33,324 nt of DNA from NCBI GenBank assembly GCA_035255485.1, contig DATEZO010000002.1:1-33324 (forward strand). Reading direction: 5' to 3'. Of the stretch, positions 1 to 9,600 are shown in pieces. A program made the translations under genes and the position numbers. The notes beneath the pieces are model-generated. The model was not told the origin of the DNA. It made no database searches and saw nothing but the letters and a program-made list of their open reading frames with translations. The DNA comes from DATEZO01 sp035255485 (lineage in GTDB: Bacteria; Pseudomonadota; Gammaproteobacteria; Burkholderiales; Burkholderiaceae_D). Positions within the stretch are counted from its first letter, which is position 1. Every line of letters starts with the position of its first letter.

Positions 1-210
1 TTTTATTCACTGACGTCCCCTCACGAAGGTTGAATTCCGCAATGATGATTTCATTATTGGTTGGATAGCCATTGCGTTATGCAGAAGAAACTGCAGCCAG
101 TATTAAACAAGTCGTAATGTCCTATGTCAAGCTGTTTGCCGCCTTTCTCGACATTGGAAAATTATAAAAACCAATAGTCGCCTTCCGCTATCCTGATGGC
201 AGGATCCTCG
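1..210. other. Left-edge stretch without a recognisable gene
   Basis: No coding region can be supported here. The stretch is fairly AT-rich and holds only very short open frames, two of which overlap as TAATG near 115-119 (12 and 16 codons). Neither resembles a known protein. It lies downstream of lon on the minus strand, beyond the lon terminator, so it is probably intergenic or the edge of a gene lying outside the window. Confidence 0.4.
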
Positions 211-240
211 GAATAAAAGAGCGTCACAGAGGACGCTCTT
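211..240 (-). terminator. Rho-independent terminator of lon
   Basis: A perfect 9-bp stem pairs AAGAGCGTC at 217-225 with GACGCTCTT at 232-240 around a 6-nt loop. Read on the minus strand it is followed directly by a T-rich tail (TTTTATT). It starts 17 nt past the lon stop codon, the usual place for an intrinsic terminator. Confidence 0.85.
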
Positions 241-257
241 GGTTGCAAAACCCAGAA

Positions 258-2672
258 TTAATGTTTCAATGCTGCCGGATCCGTTATCTTGTCACCTGTT
301 TTCGCGACCGCCGTATCAATCGATGTCTCTTCATCGGTCAATGCCACTGGTTGCCTTTCTAGCGCAACTTCGAGCACTTTATCGATCCAGCGCACCGGTA
401 CGATCTCAAGCTTGTTTTTTACATTATCGGGAATGTCCGCAAGATCCTTTACATTCTGCTCAGGAATCAAAACGGTTTTAATTCCGCCACGATGCGCTGC
501 CAGCAGTTTTTCTTTTAGACCACCGATCGGCAACACTTCGCCACGCAAAGTTATCTCACCCGTCATTGCGACATCCGCACGTACAGGAATGCCGGTAAAA
601 ACGGAAACCAATGCGGTCGTCATCGCGATGCCTGCAGAGGGACCATCCTTTGGTGTTGCGCCTTCCGGCACGTGAATATGAATATCGCTCTTCTCGAATA
701 TTTCGCTTTTGATGCCAAGGCGCTTCGCACGACTCCGCACCACAGTACGTGCCGCCTCGATCGATTCCTTCATCACATCGCCGAGCGTACCGGTGCGAAT
801 GACCCCCCCCTTGCCAGGCATGGTCATCGCTTCGATGGTCAGCAAATCACCACCGACTTCCGTCCACGCGAGACCGACAACCTGCCCGACCTGATTTTCC
901 TTTTCAGCCATGCCGAAGTCAAAGCGGCGAACACCCAGGAATTTATCGATATTTTTTGAATTGACGGCGATTTTCTTATCCTGTTTTTTCAGCAGGAGCA
1001 TCTTCACCACCTTGCGACAAATTTTTGAGATTTCTCGTTCCAATGAGCGTACACCCGCTTCGCGCGTGTAATACCGAATAATGTCGCGAATTACGGATTC
1101 GGAAACCGTGATTTCATCTTCCTTCAGTCCATTATTCTTGATTTGCTTGGGTAGCAGATAACGCTGCGCGATACTGGTTTTTTCATCTTCCGTATAACCT
1201 GACAGACGAATCACTTCCATCCGATCCAGCAGCGCCGACGGAATATTGTAGGAATTCGATGTCGCGACGAACATTACATCCGACAAGTCAAAATCAACTT
1301 CAACGTAATGATCGGAAAATGTATGGTTCTGTTCCGGATCGAGCACTTCCAGCAATGCCGATGCCGGATCGCCGCGAAAATCCATGCCGAGCTTGTCTAC
1401 TTCGTCGAGCAGAAATAGTGGATTGCGTACGCCCACCTTGGACAGGCTCTGCAAAATCTTGCCGGGCATGGAGCCAATATAAGTGCGGCGATGACCACGA
1501 ATTTCTGCTTCATCACGCACGCCGCCCAAAGCCATGCGCACGAACTTACGATTAGTCGCACGCGCAATCGACTGGCCAAGCGAAGTCTTGCCCACGCCCG
1601 GAGGTCCGACCAGACAAAGAATCGGTGCTTTCAGCTTGTCCACACGTTGCTGAACCGCAAGATATTCAAGGATGCGTTCCTTGACTTTCTCCAGACCATA
1701 GTGATCGTTTTCCAATACTTTTTCGGCATTGGCCAGATCATTATTTACCTTGGATTTTTTCTTCCAAGGTAAAGCAAGCAGCGTGTCAATGTAATTGCGT
1801 ACGACGGTCGCTTCGGCTGACATGGGAGACATCAGTTTCAGCTTTTTCAGTTCGCTCAGCGCTTTCTCGCGTGCTTCCTTCGACATCTTGGCAGCGATAA
1901 TCTTCTTGTCAAGTTCGTCGAGGTCTGCACCTTCCTCGCCTTCGCCAAGTTCCTTCTGGATCGCCTTGACCTGCTCGTTCAAATAATATTCGCGTTGCGA
2001 TTTTTCCATTTGCCGTTTGACGCGGCCGCGAATGCGTTTTTCGACTTGCAGAATATCCAACTCTCCCTCGAGTTGGCCGAGCAGATGTTCGTGGCGTTTC
2101 GCCACATTGAAAATCTCCAGGATGATCTGCTTTTGCTCCAGCTTTAACGGTAAGTGCGCCGCAATCGTATCGGCCAGGCGCCCTGGATCATCGATGCCTG
2201 CAAGCGAAGTCAGAATCTCCGGCGGGATTTTCTTGTTCAGCTTCACGTACTGATCGAACTGCTGGACAATTGCGCGACGCATGGCCTCCACTTCCGATTC
2301 ATCACCCAGTACGGATTCAACTGGGGCCAGATCAGCAACGAAATGCGTATCCAGTTCATCGATATGATGAATGCGTGCACGCTGCGCGCCTTCAACCAGC
2401 ACTTTCACTGTGCCGTCCGGTAGCTTCAGCATTTGCAGAATATTCGCAACGCAGCCGATTTCATAAATATCATCGGCAGACGGCTCATCCTTGGCGGCAG
2501 CCTTTTGTGCGGCCAGCATGATGCTCTTGCCCTGTTCCATCGCGGCTTCAAGTGCCTTGATGGATTTCGGACGTCCAACGAATAATGGGATCACCATATG
2601 CGGAAACACTACGACATCCCGCAACGGCAATAACGGTAATTGGGTGTGTTCAGTAAAGGTAGAAGTCGTCAT
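258..2672 (-). CDS. lon: ATP-dependent protease La (Lon)
   Basis: Cytoplasmic AAA+ serine protease that degrades misfolded proteins and short-lived regulators. The N-terminal substrate-binding domain spans about residues 10-205. The AAA+ module has Walker A GPPGVGKT at 356-363 and Walker B FLLDEVDK around 420-427. The C-terminal protease domain has the Ser679-Lys722 dyad (PKDGPSAG and GGLKEK). These numbers match E. coli Lon exactly when translation starts at the ATG at 2672. A TTG five codons upstream is in frame, but the ATG has AAGG about 6 nt before it and is preferred, giving 804 residues. The gene is last of the tig-clpP-clpX-lon series but has its own leader, because a terminator lies between clpX and lon. 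No convincing heat-shock promoter was found in the leader. The C-terminal tail is about 20 residues longer than in E. coli. Confidence 0.97.
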   Translation of the reverse strand: MTTSTFTEHTQLPLLPLRDVVVFPHMVIPLFVGRPKSIKALEAAMEQGKSIMLAAQKAAAKDEPSADDIYEIGCVANILQMLKLPDGTVKVLVEGAQRARIHHIDELDTHFVADLAPVESVLGDESEVEAMRRAIVQQFDQYVKLNKKIPPEILTSLAGIDDPGRLADTIAAHLPLKLEQKQIILEIFNVAKRHEHLLGQLEGELDILQVEKRIRGRVKRQMEKSQREYYLNEQVKAIQKELGEGEEGADLDELDKKIIAAKMSKEAREKALSELKKLKLMSPMSAEATVVRNYIDTLLALPWKKKSKVNNDLANAEKVLENDHYGLEKVKERILEYLAVQQRVDKLKAPILCLVGPPGVGKTSLGQSIARATNRKFVRMALGGVRDEAEIRGHRRTYIGSMPGKILQSLSKVGVRNPLFLLDEVDKLGMDFRGDPASALLEVLDPEQNHTFSDHYVEVDFDLSDVMFVATSNSYNIPSALLDRMEVIRLSGYTEDEKTSIAQRYLLPKQIKNNGLKEDEITVSESVIRDIIRYYTREAGVRSLEREISKICRKVVKMLLLKKQDKKIAVNSKNIDKFLGVRRFDFGMAEKENQVGQVVGLAWTEVGGDLLTIEAMTMPGKGGVIRTGTLGDVMKESIEAARTVVRSRAKRLGIKSEIFEKSDIHIHVPEGATPKDGPSAGIAMTTALVSVFTGIPVRADVAMTGEITLRGEVLPIGGLKEKLLAAHRGGIKTVLIPEQNVKDLADIPDNVKNKLEIVPVRWIDKVLEVALERQPVALTDEETSIDTAVAKTGDKITDPAALKH

Positions 2673-2770
2673 GGCGAGCCTTATCAAAAATCCTGTTTAT
2701 GATGTTGGCGCAAGCGGCCAAAACACAAGCCCAAGCATTAACAATAATCATCACCTCAAACAGGGTCCAA

Positions 2771-2804
2771 TAAAAAAGCCACGCGAAGTTACCTCCGAGT
2801 GGCT
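2771..2804 (-). terminator. Rho-independent terminator between clpX and lon
   Basis: AGCCAC at 2777-2782 pairs with GTGGCT at 2799-2804. One mismatch followed by two further G-C pairs extends the stem inward. On the minus strand the stem is followed by TTTTTTA. It lies about 105 nt after the clpX stop and about 100 nt before the lon start, so it should largely separate the two genes. The remaining leader (2673-2770) holds a 7-bp inverted repeat, CCTGTTT at 2692 and AAACAGG at 2758, but no clear promoter. Confidence 0.75.
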
Positions 2805-2910
2805 CTACGATGGAAGCCCAGGTGATTTTTATTAAAGTAAATTGTACTGCGTTTGCGTGAAAGCCATTCTAGCCTCACATTTTTTTACAGAATAAAGAAT
2901 TGCGTTTCTT

Positions 2911-4182
2911 TTACTGCTTTGCGCCAGATACTTTTGGCTGTTCGTGATAAATCATCAAAGGTTTGGCGCCATTTACGATCGTATTTTCATCAATGACAAC
3001 CTTGGCAACATTCTGCTGGCTGGGCAAGTCGTACATCACGTCCAGCAACGCGTGTTCAAGAATGGAGCGCAAACCGCGTGCACCGGTCTTGCGTGCCAGT
3101 GCTTTTTTTGCGATTGCATGCAGCGCCGCCGGCCTAACCTCAAGCTCCGCGCCTTCCATTTGCAATAGTTTTGAATACTGCTTGATCAGCGCATTTTTCG
3201 GCTCAAGCAAAATTTGGATCAAGGCTTCCTCGTTGAGCTCGCTCAAGGTTGCCACTACCGGCAAACGGCCAACCAACTCAGGAATCAGTCCAAACTTGAT
3301 CAAGTCTTCGGGTTCTGCATCCAGCAATACTTCACTTGCATTGCGCTCGGTCTGGCTTTTGACGTTGGCAGAAAAGCCGATGCCGCTTTTTTCAGACCGG
3401 GTGGAAATGATTTTTGCGAGTCCGTCGAATGCGCCACCGCAGATAAACATGATATTGGTGGTATCGATCTGCACGAAGTCCTGGTTTGGATGCTTGCGTC
3501 CGCCTTGTGGCGGTACCGATGCCATGGTGCCTTCAATCAGCTTCAGCAAGGCTTGCTGCACACCTTCGCCGGATACATCACGCGTAATGGAAGGGTTATC
3601 CGATTTGCGTGAAATCTTGTCGATTTCATCAATATAGACAATTCCCTTTTGTGCCTTCTCGACTTCATAGTTACAGTTTTGCAGAAGCTTCTGAATGATG
3701 TTTTCCACATCCTCGCCCACATAGCCAGCTTCGGTCAATGTGGTTGCATCGGCAATGACAAACGGTACGTTCAACATGCGTGCGAGTGTTTGCGCAAGCA
3801 GAGTTTTTCCTGAGCCCGTGGGTCCAACCAGCAAAATATTGCTTTTCGCCAATTCAACGTCGTCTTTTTTTCCTAGATGCTTCAGCCGCTTGTAGTGGTT
3901 GTACACCGCGACTGACAGAATCCGCTTGGCCGTTTCTTGACCGATTACATACTGATCAAGCAAATCGCAAATTTCCTGCGGGATAGGCAAATCCGATTTG
4001 GGTCCGGCAACAGACTCAATGCTGGAAGCTTCATCGCGAATGATGTCGTTGCAGAGATCAATGCACTCATCGCAAATGAATACGGAAGGGCCGGCAATGA
4101 GTTTTTTTACCTCGTGTTGGCTTTTGCCGCAAAACGAGCAGTAAAGCAATTTTTCGCCGCTGGAGGATTTTTTGTCTGACAT
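2911..4182 (-). CDS. clpX: ATP-dependent Clp protease ATP-binding subunit ClpX
   Basis: AAA+ unfoldase that recognises tagged substrates and feeds them into ClpP. The N-terminal zinc-binding domain has Cys15, Cys18, Cys37 and Cys40. Walker A GPTGSGKT is at 120-127, Walker B VYIDEIDK at 182-189, the pore loop GYVG at 153-156, the ClpP-docking IGF loop at 268-270, and the sensor-2 GARG at 367-370. The frame is open for 42 more codons upstream, but the family N-terminus (MSDKK...) begins at 4182. That start gives 423 residues against 424 in E. coli. The ribosome-binding site before this ATG is poor. The gene lies between clpP and lon in the same direction, with its own candidate promoter downstream of the clpP terminator. 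Confidence 0.97.
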   Translation of the reverse strand: MSDKKSSSGEKLLYCSFCGKSQHEVKKLIAGPSVFICDECIDLCNDIIRDEASSIESVAGPKSDLPIPQEICDLLDQYVIGQETAKRILSVAVYNHYKRLKHLGKKDDVELAKSNILLVGPTGSGKTLLAQTLARMLNVPFVIADATTLTEAGYVGEDVENIIQKLLQNCNYEVEKAQKGIVYIDEIDKISRKSDNPSITRDVSGEGVQQALLKLIEGTMASVPPQGGRKHPNQDFVQIDTTNIMFICGGAFDGLAKIISTRSEKSGIGFSANVKSQTERNASEVLLDAEPEDLIKFGLIPELVGRLPVVATLSELNEEALIQILLEPKNALIKQYSKLLQMEGAELEVRPAALHAIAKKALARKTGARGLRSILEHALLDVMYDLPSQQNVAKVVIDENTIVNGAKPLMIYHEQPKVSGAKQ

Positions 4183-4213
4183 GAGGGCAAAATAAGATAG
4201 GAATCCTGCATTG

Positions 4214-4242
4214 ATATTACCTTCGAATTCCGGATTCGTCAC
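4214..4242 (-). promoter_or_regulatory. Candidate sigma-70 promoter of clpX
   Basis: On the minus strand GTGACG (4242-4237, four of six to the -35 consensus) is followed by a 17-bp spacer and TAATAT (4219-4214, four of six to -10). Transcription would start about 25 nt before the clpX ATG. It lies just past the clpP terminator, where a clpX promoter would be expected. Pattern match only. Confidence 0.35.
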
Positions 4243-4293
4243 GCCACAGCATAAGAAAACCGAAATTTTGTAGGGGTTTGGTAGTAATAAAAC

Positions 4294-4327
4294 AAAATGC
4301 CCGAACAAAATAAGGTTCGGGCATTTT
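4294..4327 (-). terminator. Strong hairpin terminator after clpP
   Basis: A perfect 13-bp stem pairs AAAATGCCCGAAC (4294-4306) with GTTCGGGCATTTT (4315-4327) around an 8-nt loop. It begins 14 nt after the clpP stop. On the minus strand it is followed by TTTTGTTTTATT, a good U-tract. It separates clpP from clpX, so stoichiometry of the two subunits may depend on readthrough or on a separate clpX promoter. Confidence 0.85.
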
Positions 4328-4341
4328 CAGATACATATGTG

Positions 4342-4968
4342 TTACGCCCGATTTGTGAGCACCTTGTCAATCATCCCATATTCCGTAGCTTGCTCTGCGG
4401 ACATGAAATTATCGCGATCTGTATCTTTGCTGATTTGCTCGACTGTCTTGCCGGTTTTCTCGGCCAGAATAAAGTTAAGCCGTTCACGCAAATAAAGGAT
4501 TTCCCGCGCCTGGATTTCGATATCGGTTGCCTGCCCTTGGGCGCCGCCAAGAGGCTGATGAATCATGATACGGGAATTTGGCAAGGAAAACCGCTTGCCT
4601 TTCGCTCCCGCAGCCAGTAGGAATGCCCCCATTGAAGCCGCCAAGCCAGTACATAGCGTGGATACATCCGGCTTGATGAACTGCATCGTATCGTAAATTG
4701 CCATGCCCGCGGACACGGAGCCTCCAGGCGAATTGATATACAGTGAAATATCCTTGTCGGGATTTTCGCTTTCCAGAAACAGCATTTGCGCTACGATCAG
4801 GTTGGCCGTATGGTCGTTCACCGGTCCGACCAAAAAAATCACCCGCTCTTTCAATAGGCGCGAATATATATCATAAGCGCGCTCTCCGCGTCCGCTTTGC
4901 TCGATCACCATCGGCACCATGCCGAGCATTTGCGTATCGAGTGCGGAATTTCCAAATATGCTTGTCAT
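4342..4968 (-). CDS. clpP: ATP-dependent Clp protease proteolytic subunit ClpP
   Basis: Serine peptidase that forms the tetradecameric chamber of ClpXP/ClpAP. The catalytic triad is Ser112 (GLAASMGAF), His137 (MIHQP) and Asp186 (DRDNFM), each one residue beyond the E. coli positions. The substrate-binding strand INSPGGSV is at 78-85. The first 16 or so residues before VPMVIEQ correspond to the propeptide removed by self-cleavage. An in-frame ATG exists ten codons upstream at 4998, but the ATG at 4968 has GGGGAAAG shortly before it and gives 208 residues, the normal length. The tig stop is 31 bp upstream, so tig and clpP are probably cotranscribed. Confidence 0.97.
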   Translation of the reverse strand: MTSIFGNSALDTQMLGMVPMVIEQSGRGERAYDIYSRLLKERVIFLVGPVNDHTANLIVAQMLFLESENPDKDISLYINSPGGSVSAGMAIYDTMQFIKPDVSTLCTGLAASMGAFLLAAGAKGKRFSLPNSRIMIHQPLGGAQGQATDIEIQAREILYLRERLNFILAEKTGKTVEQISKDTDRDNFMSAEQATEYGMIDKVLTNRA

Positions 4969-4999
4969 ATGCTTTCCCCAGGAAGAGCGCGCAAGCAAA

Positions 5000-6349
5000 T
5001 CATGCCTGTGCGTTATTACCCATTAATTCGTCAAACGCAACCGCCTTTTCCGTTACCTTGGCTTTGCCCAGTACGTAATTGACGACGTTTTCTTCCAAAA
5101 CAAGAGCTTCGACTTCAGCCAGGCGACGACGATCACCATAATAATATTTCAGGACCTGTTGCGGGTCTTCATAACTCTGTGCGAGTTCCTCGACTTGTGC
5201 CTTCACTTGTTCTGCAGTAGCCTGCAGATTGTTTATCTTCACCAGTTCAGCAAGGATCAAGCCCAGACGCACCCGGCGTTCGGCTTGCGTGGCAAACAAT
5301 TCCGGCGGGAACTGCATATCCTTTACATCCATGCCTCGTTGCGCCATATCCTGCTGTGTCATTTCCATCAGGCGCTGGACATCTTGTCCGATCAGTGCCT
5401 TCGGAACATCCAGCTCAATTGCCTTGATCAGCGCATCCATGACACTGTCCTTGGTTTTTGACTTGGCGCGGACACTGACTTCCCGCCCCAGATTGGCCTT
5501 GATATCTTCGCGCATTTTAGCGAGATCGCCATCCGGAATGCCTAGTGATTTCGCAAATTCGGCATCAACTTCCGGAAGATGCGCCCACTCGACCTTTTTC
5601 AAGGTAACGGTGAATTCTGCAGTCTTGCCAGCGACATCCTTGCCGTGATAATCCTCAGGAAAAGATAATTCAAATACTTTTGATTCGCCAACGTTCAGGC
5701 CAACCGTTGCCGCTTCAAACTCCGGCAACATCCGACCTTCGCCCAATACAAACGCATAATCTTCGGCCTTGCCGCCCTGAAACTCAACGCCATCAATCCT
5801 GCCGACGAAATCGATTGTAACGCGATCGCCATTTTGAGCCGATTGATCGGTACCGCCATCGCCATGAGCGCCCTGCTCACCCTTGACGTGAAAATGCACA
5901 CGCTGCTTGCGCAAAATTTCAATCGTCTTGTCGATCTCGGCATCATTGACTTCCGTCGTCGTTTTTTCGACGTCAATGCTGGACAAATCGCCGATCTTTA
6001 CTTCCGGATAAATTTCGAATGTTGCATCGAATACGATGGAGCTTTCATCCGCATCGCCGCCATCTTTCGGCTCGATTTTCGGATAGCCGGCGACTCGCAA
6101 ATCATTCTCGGCGGCAGCATCGTTGAATGCGCGTCCGACCTTGTCGTTCAGCACGTCATTTTCAATTTGGTAACCATATTGCGCGGCAACCATTTTCATC
6201 GGCACCTTGCCAGGACGGAATCCAGGCGCCTTTGCCGTACGTGCGCGCACTTTCAGTTGCTTTTCCACTTCGGCTTTGACGTCGTCCATCGGAATGGTAA
6301 TGGTCATGCGGCGTTCAAGTTTTTCCAGGGTTTCGACAGCAGTTGCCAT
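5000..6349 (-). CDS. tig: Trigger factor (ribosome-associated chaperone / PPIase)
   Basis: Binds the ribosomal tunnel exit and shields nascent chains. The ribosome-docking signature GFRPGKVP is at residues 43-50. The FKBP-type prolyl isomerase domain spans about 173-255 (GDRVTIDFVG ... GESKVFELSFPEDY). The remainder forms the C-terminal chaperone arms. At 449 residues it is about 17 longer than the E. coli protein. Much of the excess is a Gly/Gln/His-rich insert at about 155-173, just before the PPIase domain, which looks like a flexible linker. GGACGA lies ahead of the ATG. A tRNA-Leu gene ends 30 bp upstream on the same strand and may share the transcript; clpP follows 31 bp downstream. Confidence 0.96.
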   Translation of the reverse strand: MATAVETLEKLERRMTITIPMDDVKAEVEKQLKVRARTAKAPGFRPGKVPMKMVAAQYGYQIENDVLNDKVGRAFNDAAAENDLRVAGYPKIEPKDGGDADESSIVFDATFEIYPEVKIGDLSSIDVEKTTTEVNDAEIDKTIEILRKQRVHFHVKGEQGAHGDGGTDQSAQNGDRVTIDFVGRIDGVEFQGGKAEDYAFVLGEGRMLPEFEAATVGLNVGESKVFELSFPEDYHGKDVAGKTAEFTVTLKKVEWAHLPEVDAEFAKSLGIPDGDLAKMREDIKANLGREVSVRAKSKTKDSVMDALIKAIELDVPKALIGQDVQRLMEMTQQDMAQRGMDVKDMQFPPELFATQAERRVRLGLILAELVKINNLQATAEQVKAQVEELAQSYEDPQQVLKYYYGDRRRLAEVEALVLEENVVNYVLGKAKVTEKAVAFDELMGNNAQA

Positions 6350-6378
6350 GTGAATCGTCCAAAAAATTAAGAATTCTG

Positions 6379-6465
6379 TGGTGCGAGGAGGGGGACTCGA
6401 ACCCCCACACCATTGCTGGCGTCAGGACCTAAACCTGGTGCGTCTACCAATTTCGCCATCCTCGC
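6379..6465 (-). tRNA. tRNA-Leu (anticodon UAG)
   Basis: Folds as a class II tRNA: acceptor GCGAGGA/TCCTCGC, D arm GCG/CGC, anticodon loop TTTAGGT (anticodon TAG, reading CUA and wobble partners), a long variable arm CGCC/GGTG, T arm GGGGG TTCGAGT CCCCC, discriminator A and an encoded CCA. The sequence is close to enterobacterial leuW. The outermost anticodon-stem pair (27-43) is C with A, where leuW has C with G. It is directly upstream of tig on the same strand. Confidence 0.95.
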
Positions 6466-6490
6466 GGGAATGTGCATCAAACAAAAGCAA

Positions 6491-6523
6491 AGGGCGACCG
6501 TGAAGTGAAAATGTGGTCGCCCT
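6491..6523 (-). terminator. Probable terminator of the RND efflux operon
   Basis: AGGGCGACC (6491-6499) pairs perfectly with GGTCGCCCT (6515-6523) over a 15-nt loop. On the minus strand the stem is followed by TTTGCTTTTGTTT. It lies about 100 nt past the RND pump stop and 26 nt before the tRNA-Leu 5' end. If the tRNA promoter is the candidate upstream at 6563-6592, this hairpin would instead sit in the tRNA leader. Confidence 0.55.
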
Positions 6524-6562
6524 ACCCGGCCCTTGTCAGCAGCCCTTCAACTTCAACCGGGC

Positions 6563-6592
6563 ATTTTACTGGATTTTTCTTGCCGTTGTCTC
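6563..6592 (-). promoter_or_regulatory. Candidate promoter for tRNA-Leu/tig
   Basis: On the minus strand GAGACA (6592-6587) is separated by 18 bp from TAAAAT (6568-6563). It is the best sigma-70-like match between the RND pump and the tRNA. Its weakness as a call is that the hairpin at 6491-6523 lies between it and the tRNA, so transcripts from here would have to read through. Confidence 0.3.
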
Positions 6593-6624
6593 GGTTTTTG
6601 CCGGAATGATCATGCTTTACTCAT

Positions 6625-9600
6625 TCAGAGCACCGGCTTTCTGATTCTGAACCATGCTGCATAGAGCGCCGGCAAAAACAGGAGCGTCAGTGCGGTCGCG
6701 ATGATCAATCCACCCATGATTGCGACTGCCATCGGCCCCCAGAAGACTGAGCGCGACAGTGGAATCATGGCCAGTACGGCGGCGGCGGCTGTCAGGATGA
6801 TCGGCCTGAAACGGCGTACTGCGGATTCCACAATCGCATTCCAGGGTGCGACGCCCGCTGTAATATCCTGCTCGATCTGATCGATCAGAATCACAGAATT
6901 GCGGATGATCATGCCGAATAATGCGATCACGCCGAGTTGCGCGACAAAGCCAAACGGCCGCTGCAGGATCAATAATGCCATTGCTGCACCGGCCACGCCT
7001 AGCGGGCCGGTCAAGAATACCAGCAGCGAGCGCGAAAAGCTGTGTAATTGCAGCATCAGCAGCGTGAAGATGATGAAGATCACCAGCGGCACGTTGGCCG
7101 CGATCGATTGCTGCGCCTTGCCGCTGTCAGCTGCCGCACCAGCCAGTTCGATCTTGTAGCCGGCCGGCAGCGCCGCACGCAGTTTATCCAGCTTCGGATT
7201 GATCTGGCTTGAGACAGTTGGCCCCTGGACACCGTCAATCACATCCGACTGCACCGTAATTGCCCATTCACGCCCTTCGCGCCATACCACGCCGGGTTCC
7301 CACATGAATTGCGCACGCGCCAGTTGCGACAGCGGCACCGATTTGCCGCTTGCAGTTGCAATGTTCGCCTGATTCAGCGCGGTAATGGTCGAGCGCTCTT
7401 CAACCGGCTGCCGGATCACGATATCGATCAGCTTGTTTTCCTCGCGATACTGGCCAATCGTGGTGCCGGTCAGAATCGTATTGACGGTACGCATGACGGA
7501 TTGCGAACTGACACCCAAGGCGCGCAGCTTATCCTGATCCAGGTCGATGCGCAGCACCTTGATTGCTTCATTCCAGTTATCGTTGACGCCGATCGCATTC
7601 GGATTGGCGCGCATGACTTCCTTGACCTGATCGGCAATCGCGCGCACTTTTGCAACCTCATCGCCCTGCACGCGGAATTGCACCGGATAGGGCACTGGCG
7701 GCCCGTTGGGCAACAACTTGACACGACCACGCACTTCCGGGAAATCGTTCTTGAATGCGGCGATGATCTTCAGGCGCAAGGCTTCACGCGCCTTGAGATC
7801 CTTGGGCAGCACCACGATCTGCGATACATTGGTCTGCGGAAAAATCTGATCGAGCGGCAGATAAAAGCGCGGGCTACCGGTGCCGACATAACTGGTTACG
7901 CTTTCCACTCCTTCCTGCTTGCGAATAAATGCCTCGAATTTCTTTGCCTGCGCTTCGGTTGCGGCAAATGCGCTGCCTTCCGGCAACCAGAGTTCCACCA
8001 TCAGTTCCGGCCGGCTTGAATCTGGAAAGAATTGCTGCTCGATGAAACGGAAGCCGAACACGCCCAGCCCGAACACGGCCAGAGTCAGCAGAATCGTGGT
8101 CTTGCGCCATTCCACGCACCAGTTCACGAGCCGGCGGAAGCGACTATAGAACGGCGTATTGAACAGTTCATGATGACCGTCGGCATTGGCTGCCGGCCGC
8201 ACTTTCAGCAGCACGTATCCGATATAGGGCGTAAACAGGACCGCGGCGAGCCAGGAAATCAGGAGCGCCAGCGCATTCACGGAAAACATCGAAAAGGTGT
8301 ATTCGCCAGCGGCGGATTTGGCCATGCCAATCGGCAAGAATCCTGCCGCGGTAATCAATGTGCCAGTCAGCATCGGCATTGCGGTGGAAGTGTAGGCGAA
8401 GGTTGCTGCATCGAAGCGTGACATACCCTCTTCCATCTTGCGCACCATCATTTCGACCGCGATGATCGCATCGTCTACCAGCAACCCCAGCGCAATGATC
8501 AGCGCGCCCAGGGAAACCTTGTGCAGGTCGATGTCGAAAATGCGCATGAACAGAAAAGTCACCGCCAGCACTAGCGGAATCGTCAGCGCCACCACCAGGC
8601 CGGGACGCATGTCGATACGCAATGGCTTGGTATGCAGCCCCAGCGCAAGAAAACTGACTGCCAGCACAATCAGGACGGCCTCGGTCAGCGTGCGCAGGAA
8701 TTCATTCACCGAAGAGGACACCGCCTTCGGCTGATCGGCTACGCGCTCCAGATTGATCCCGACCGGTAGCTTGCTTTTGATATTGTTGACCACCGTTTCC
8801 AGGTTGCGGCCCAGTTCAATGATGTCGCCGCCCTTCTCCATTGAGATGCCGAGCCCGATCACTTCCTTGCCGTTGAAGCGCATCTTGTCTTGCGGTGGGT
8901 CCTTGTATTCACGCCGGACAACAGCAAAGTCACCCAGGCGGAAAGTCGTGCCGTTGGCGCGCAGTTCGAGATTTTCCAGATCCCTGCTCGACTTGATCGC
9001 GCCAGTCACGCGAATGTGCAGGTTATCGGTCGGTGTGACCAGCACCCCGGACGCCTCGACTGCATTCTGCGCATTCAGCTGGCTGACGACGGCATCGAAC
9101 GGGATACCGAGTTGCGTGAATTTCTTTTGCGAAAATTCGATGTTGATTTTTTCATCCTGCACGCCGTACAGCTCGACCTTGGCGACCGATGGCACCTGCA
9201 GCAGTTGCTGGCGCACGAAATCAGCGTAATCCTTGACTTCGGCATAGGTGAAACCATCGCCCGACAGCGCGAAAATCGAACCAAACGTATCGCCGAATTC
9301 ATCATTGAAAAACGGTCCGATCACGCCAGGCGGCAAGGTCGGCTTGATATCACCGATTTTCTTTCGTACCTGATACCAGGCGCCGGCCGTTTCCCGGGGT
9401 GGCGTCGATTCGCGCAGTTGCAGGATGATGATGGCTTCACCCGGCTTGGAATAGCTGCGTATCTTGTCGATATACGGTGTTTCCTGCAGCTTCTTTTCGA
9501 GCTTGTCAGTGACTTGATCGGCCATCTGCAATGCGGTGGCGCCGGGCCAACTGGCCCGCACTACCATCGCGCGGAAGGTGAACGGCGGATCTTCGTCCTG

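Noticed and set aside
79..167. Two tiny plus-strand frames joined by TAATG (12 and 16 codons)
   Set aside because: No ribosome-binding site, no similarity to a known peptide and too short to separate from chance.
2673..2770. Heat-shock (sigma-32) promoter for lon
   Set aside because: A CTTGGG resembling a -35 is present, but no CCCCAT-like -10 lies at the right distance.
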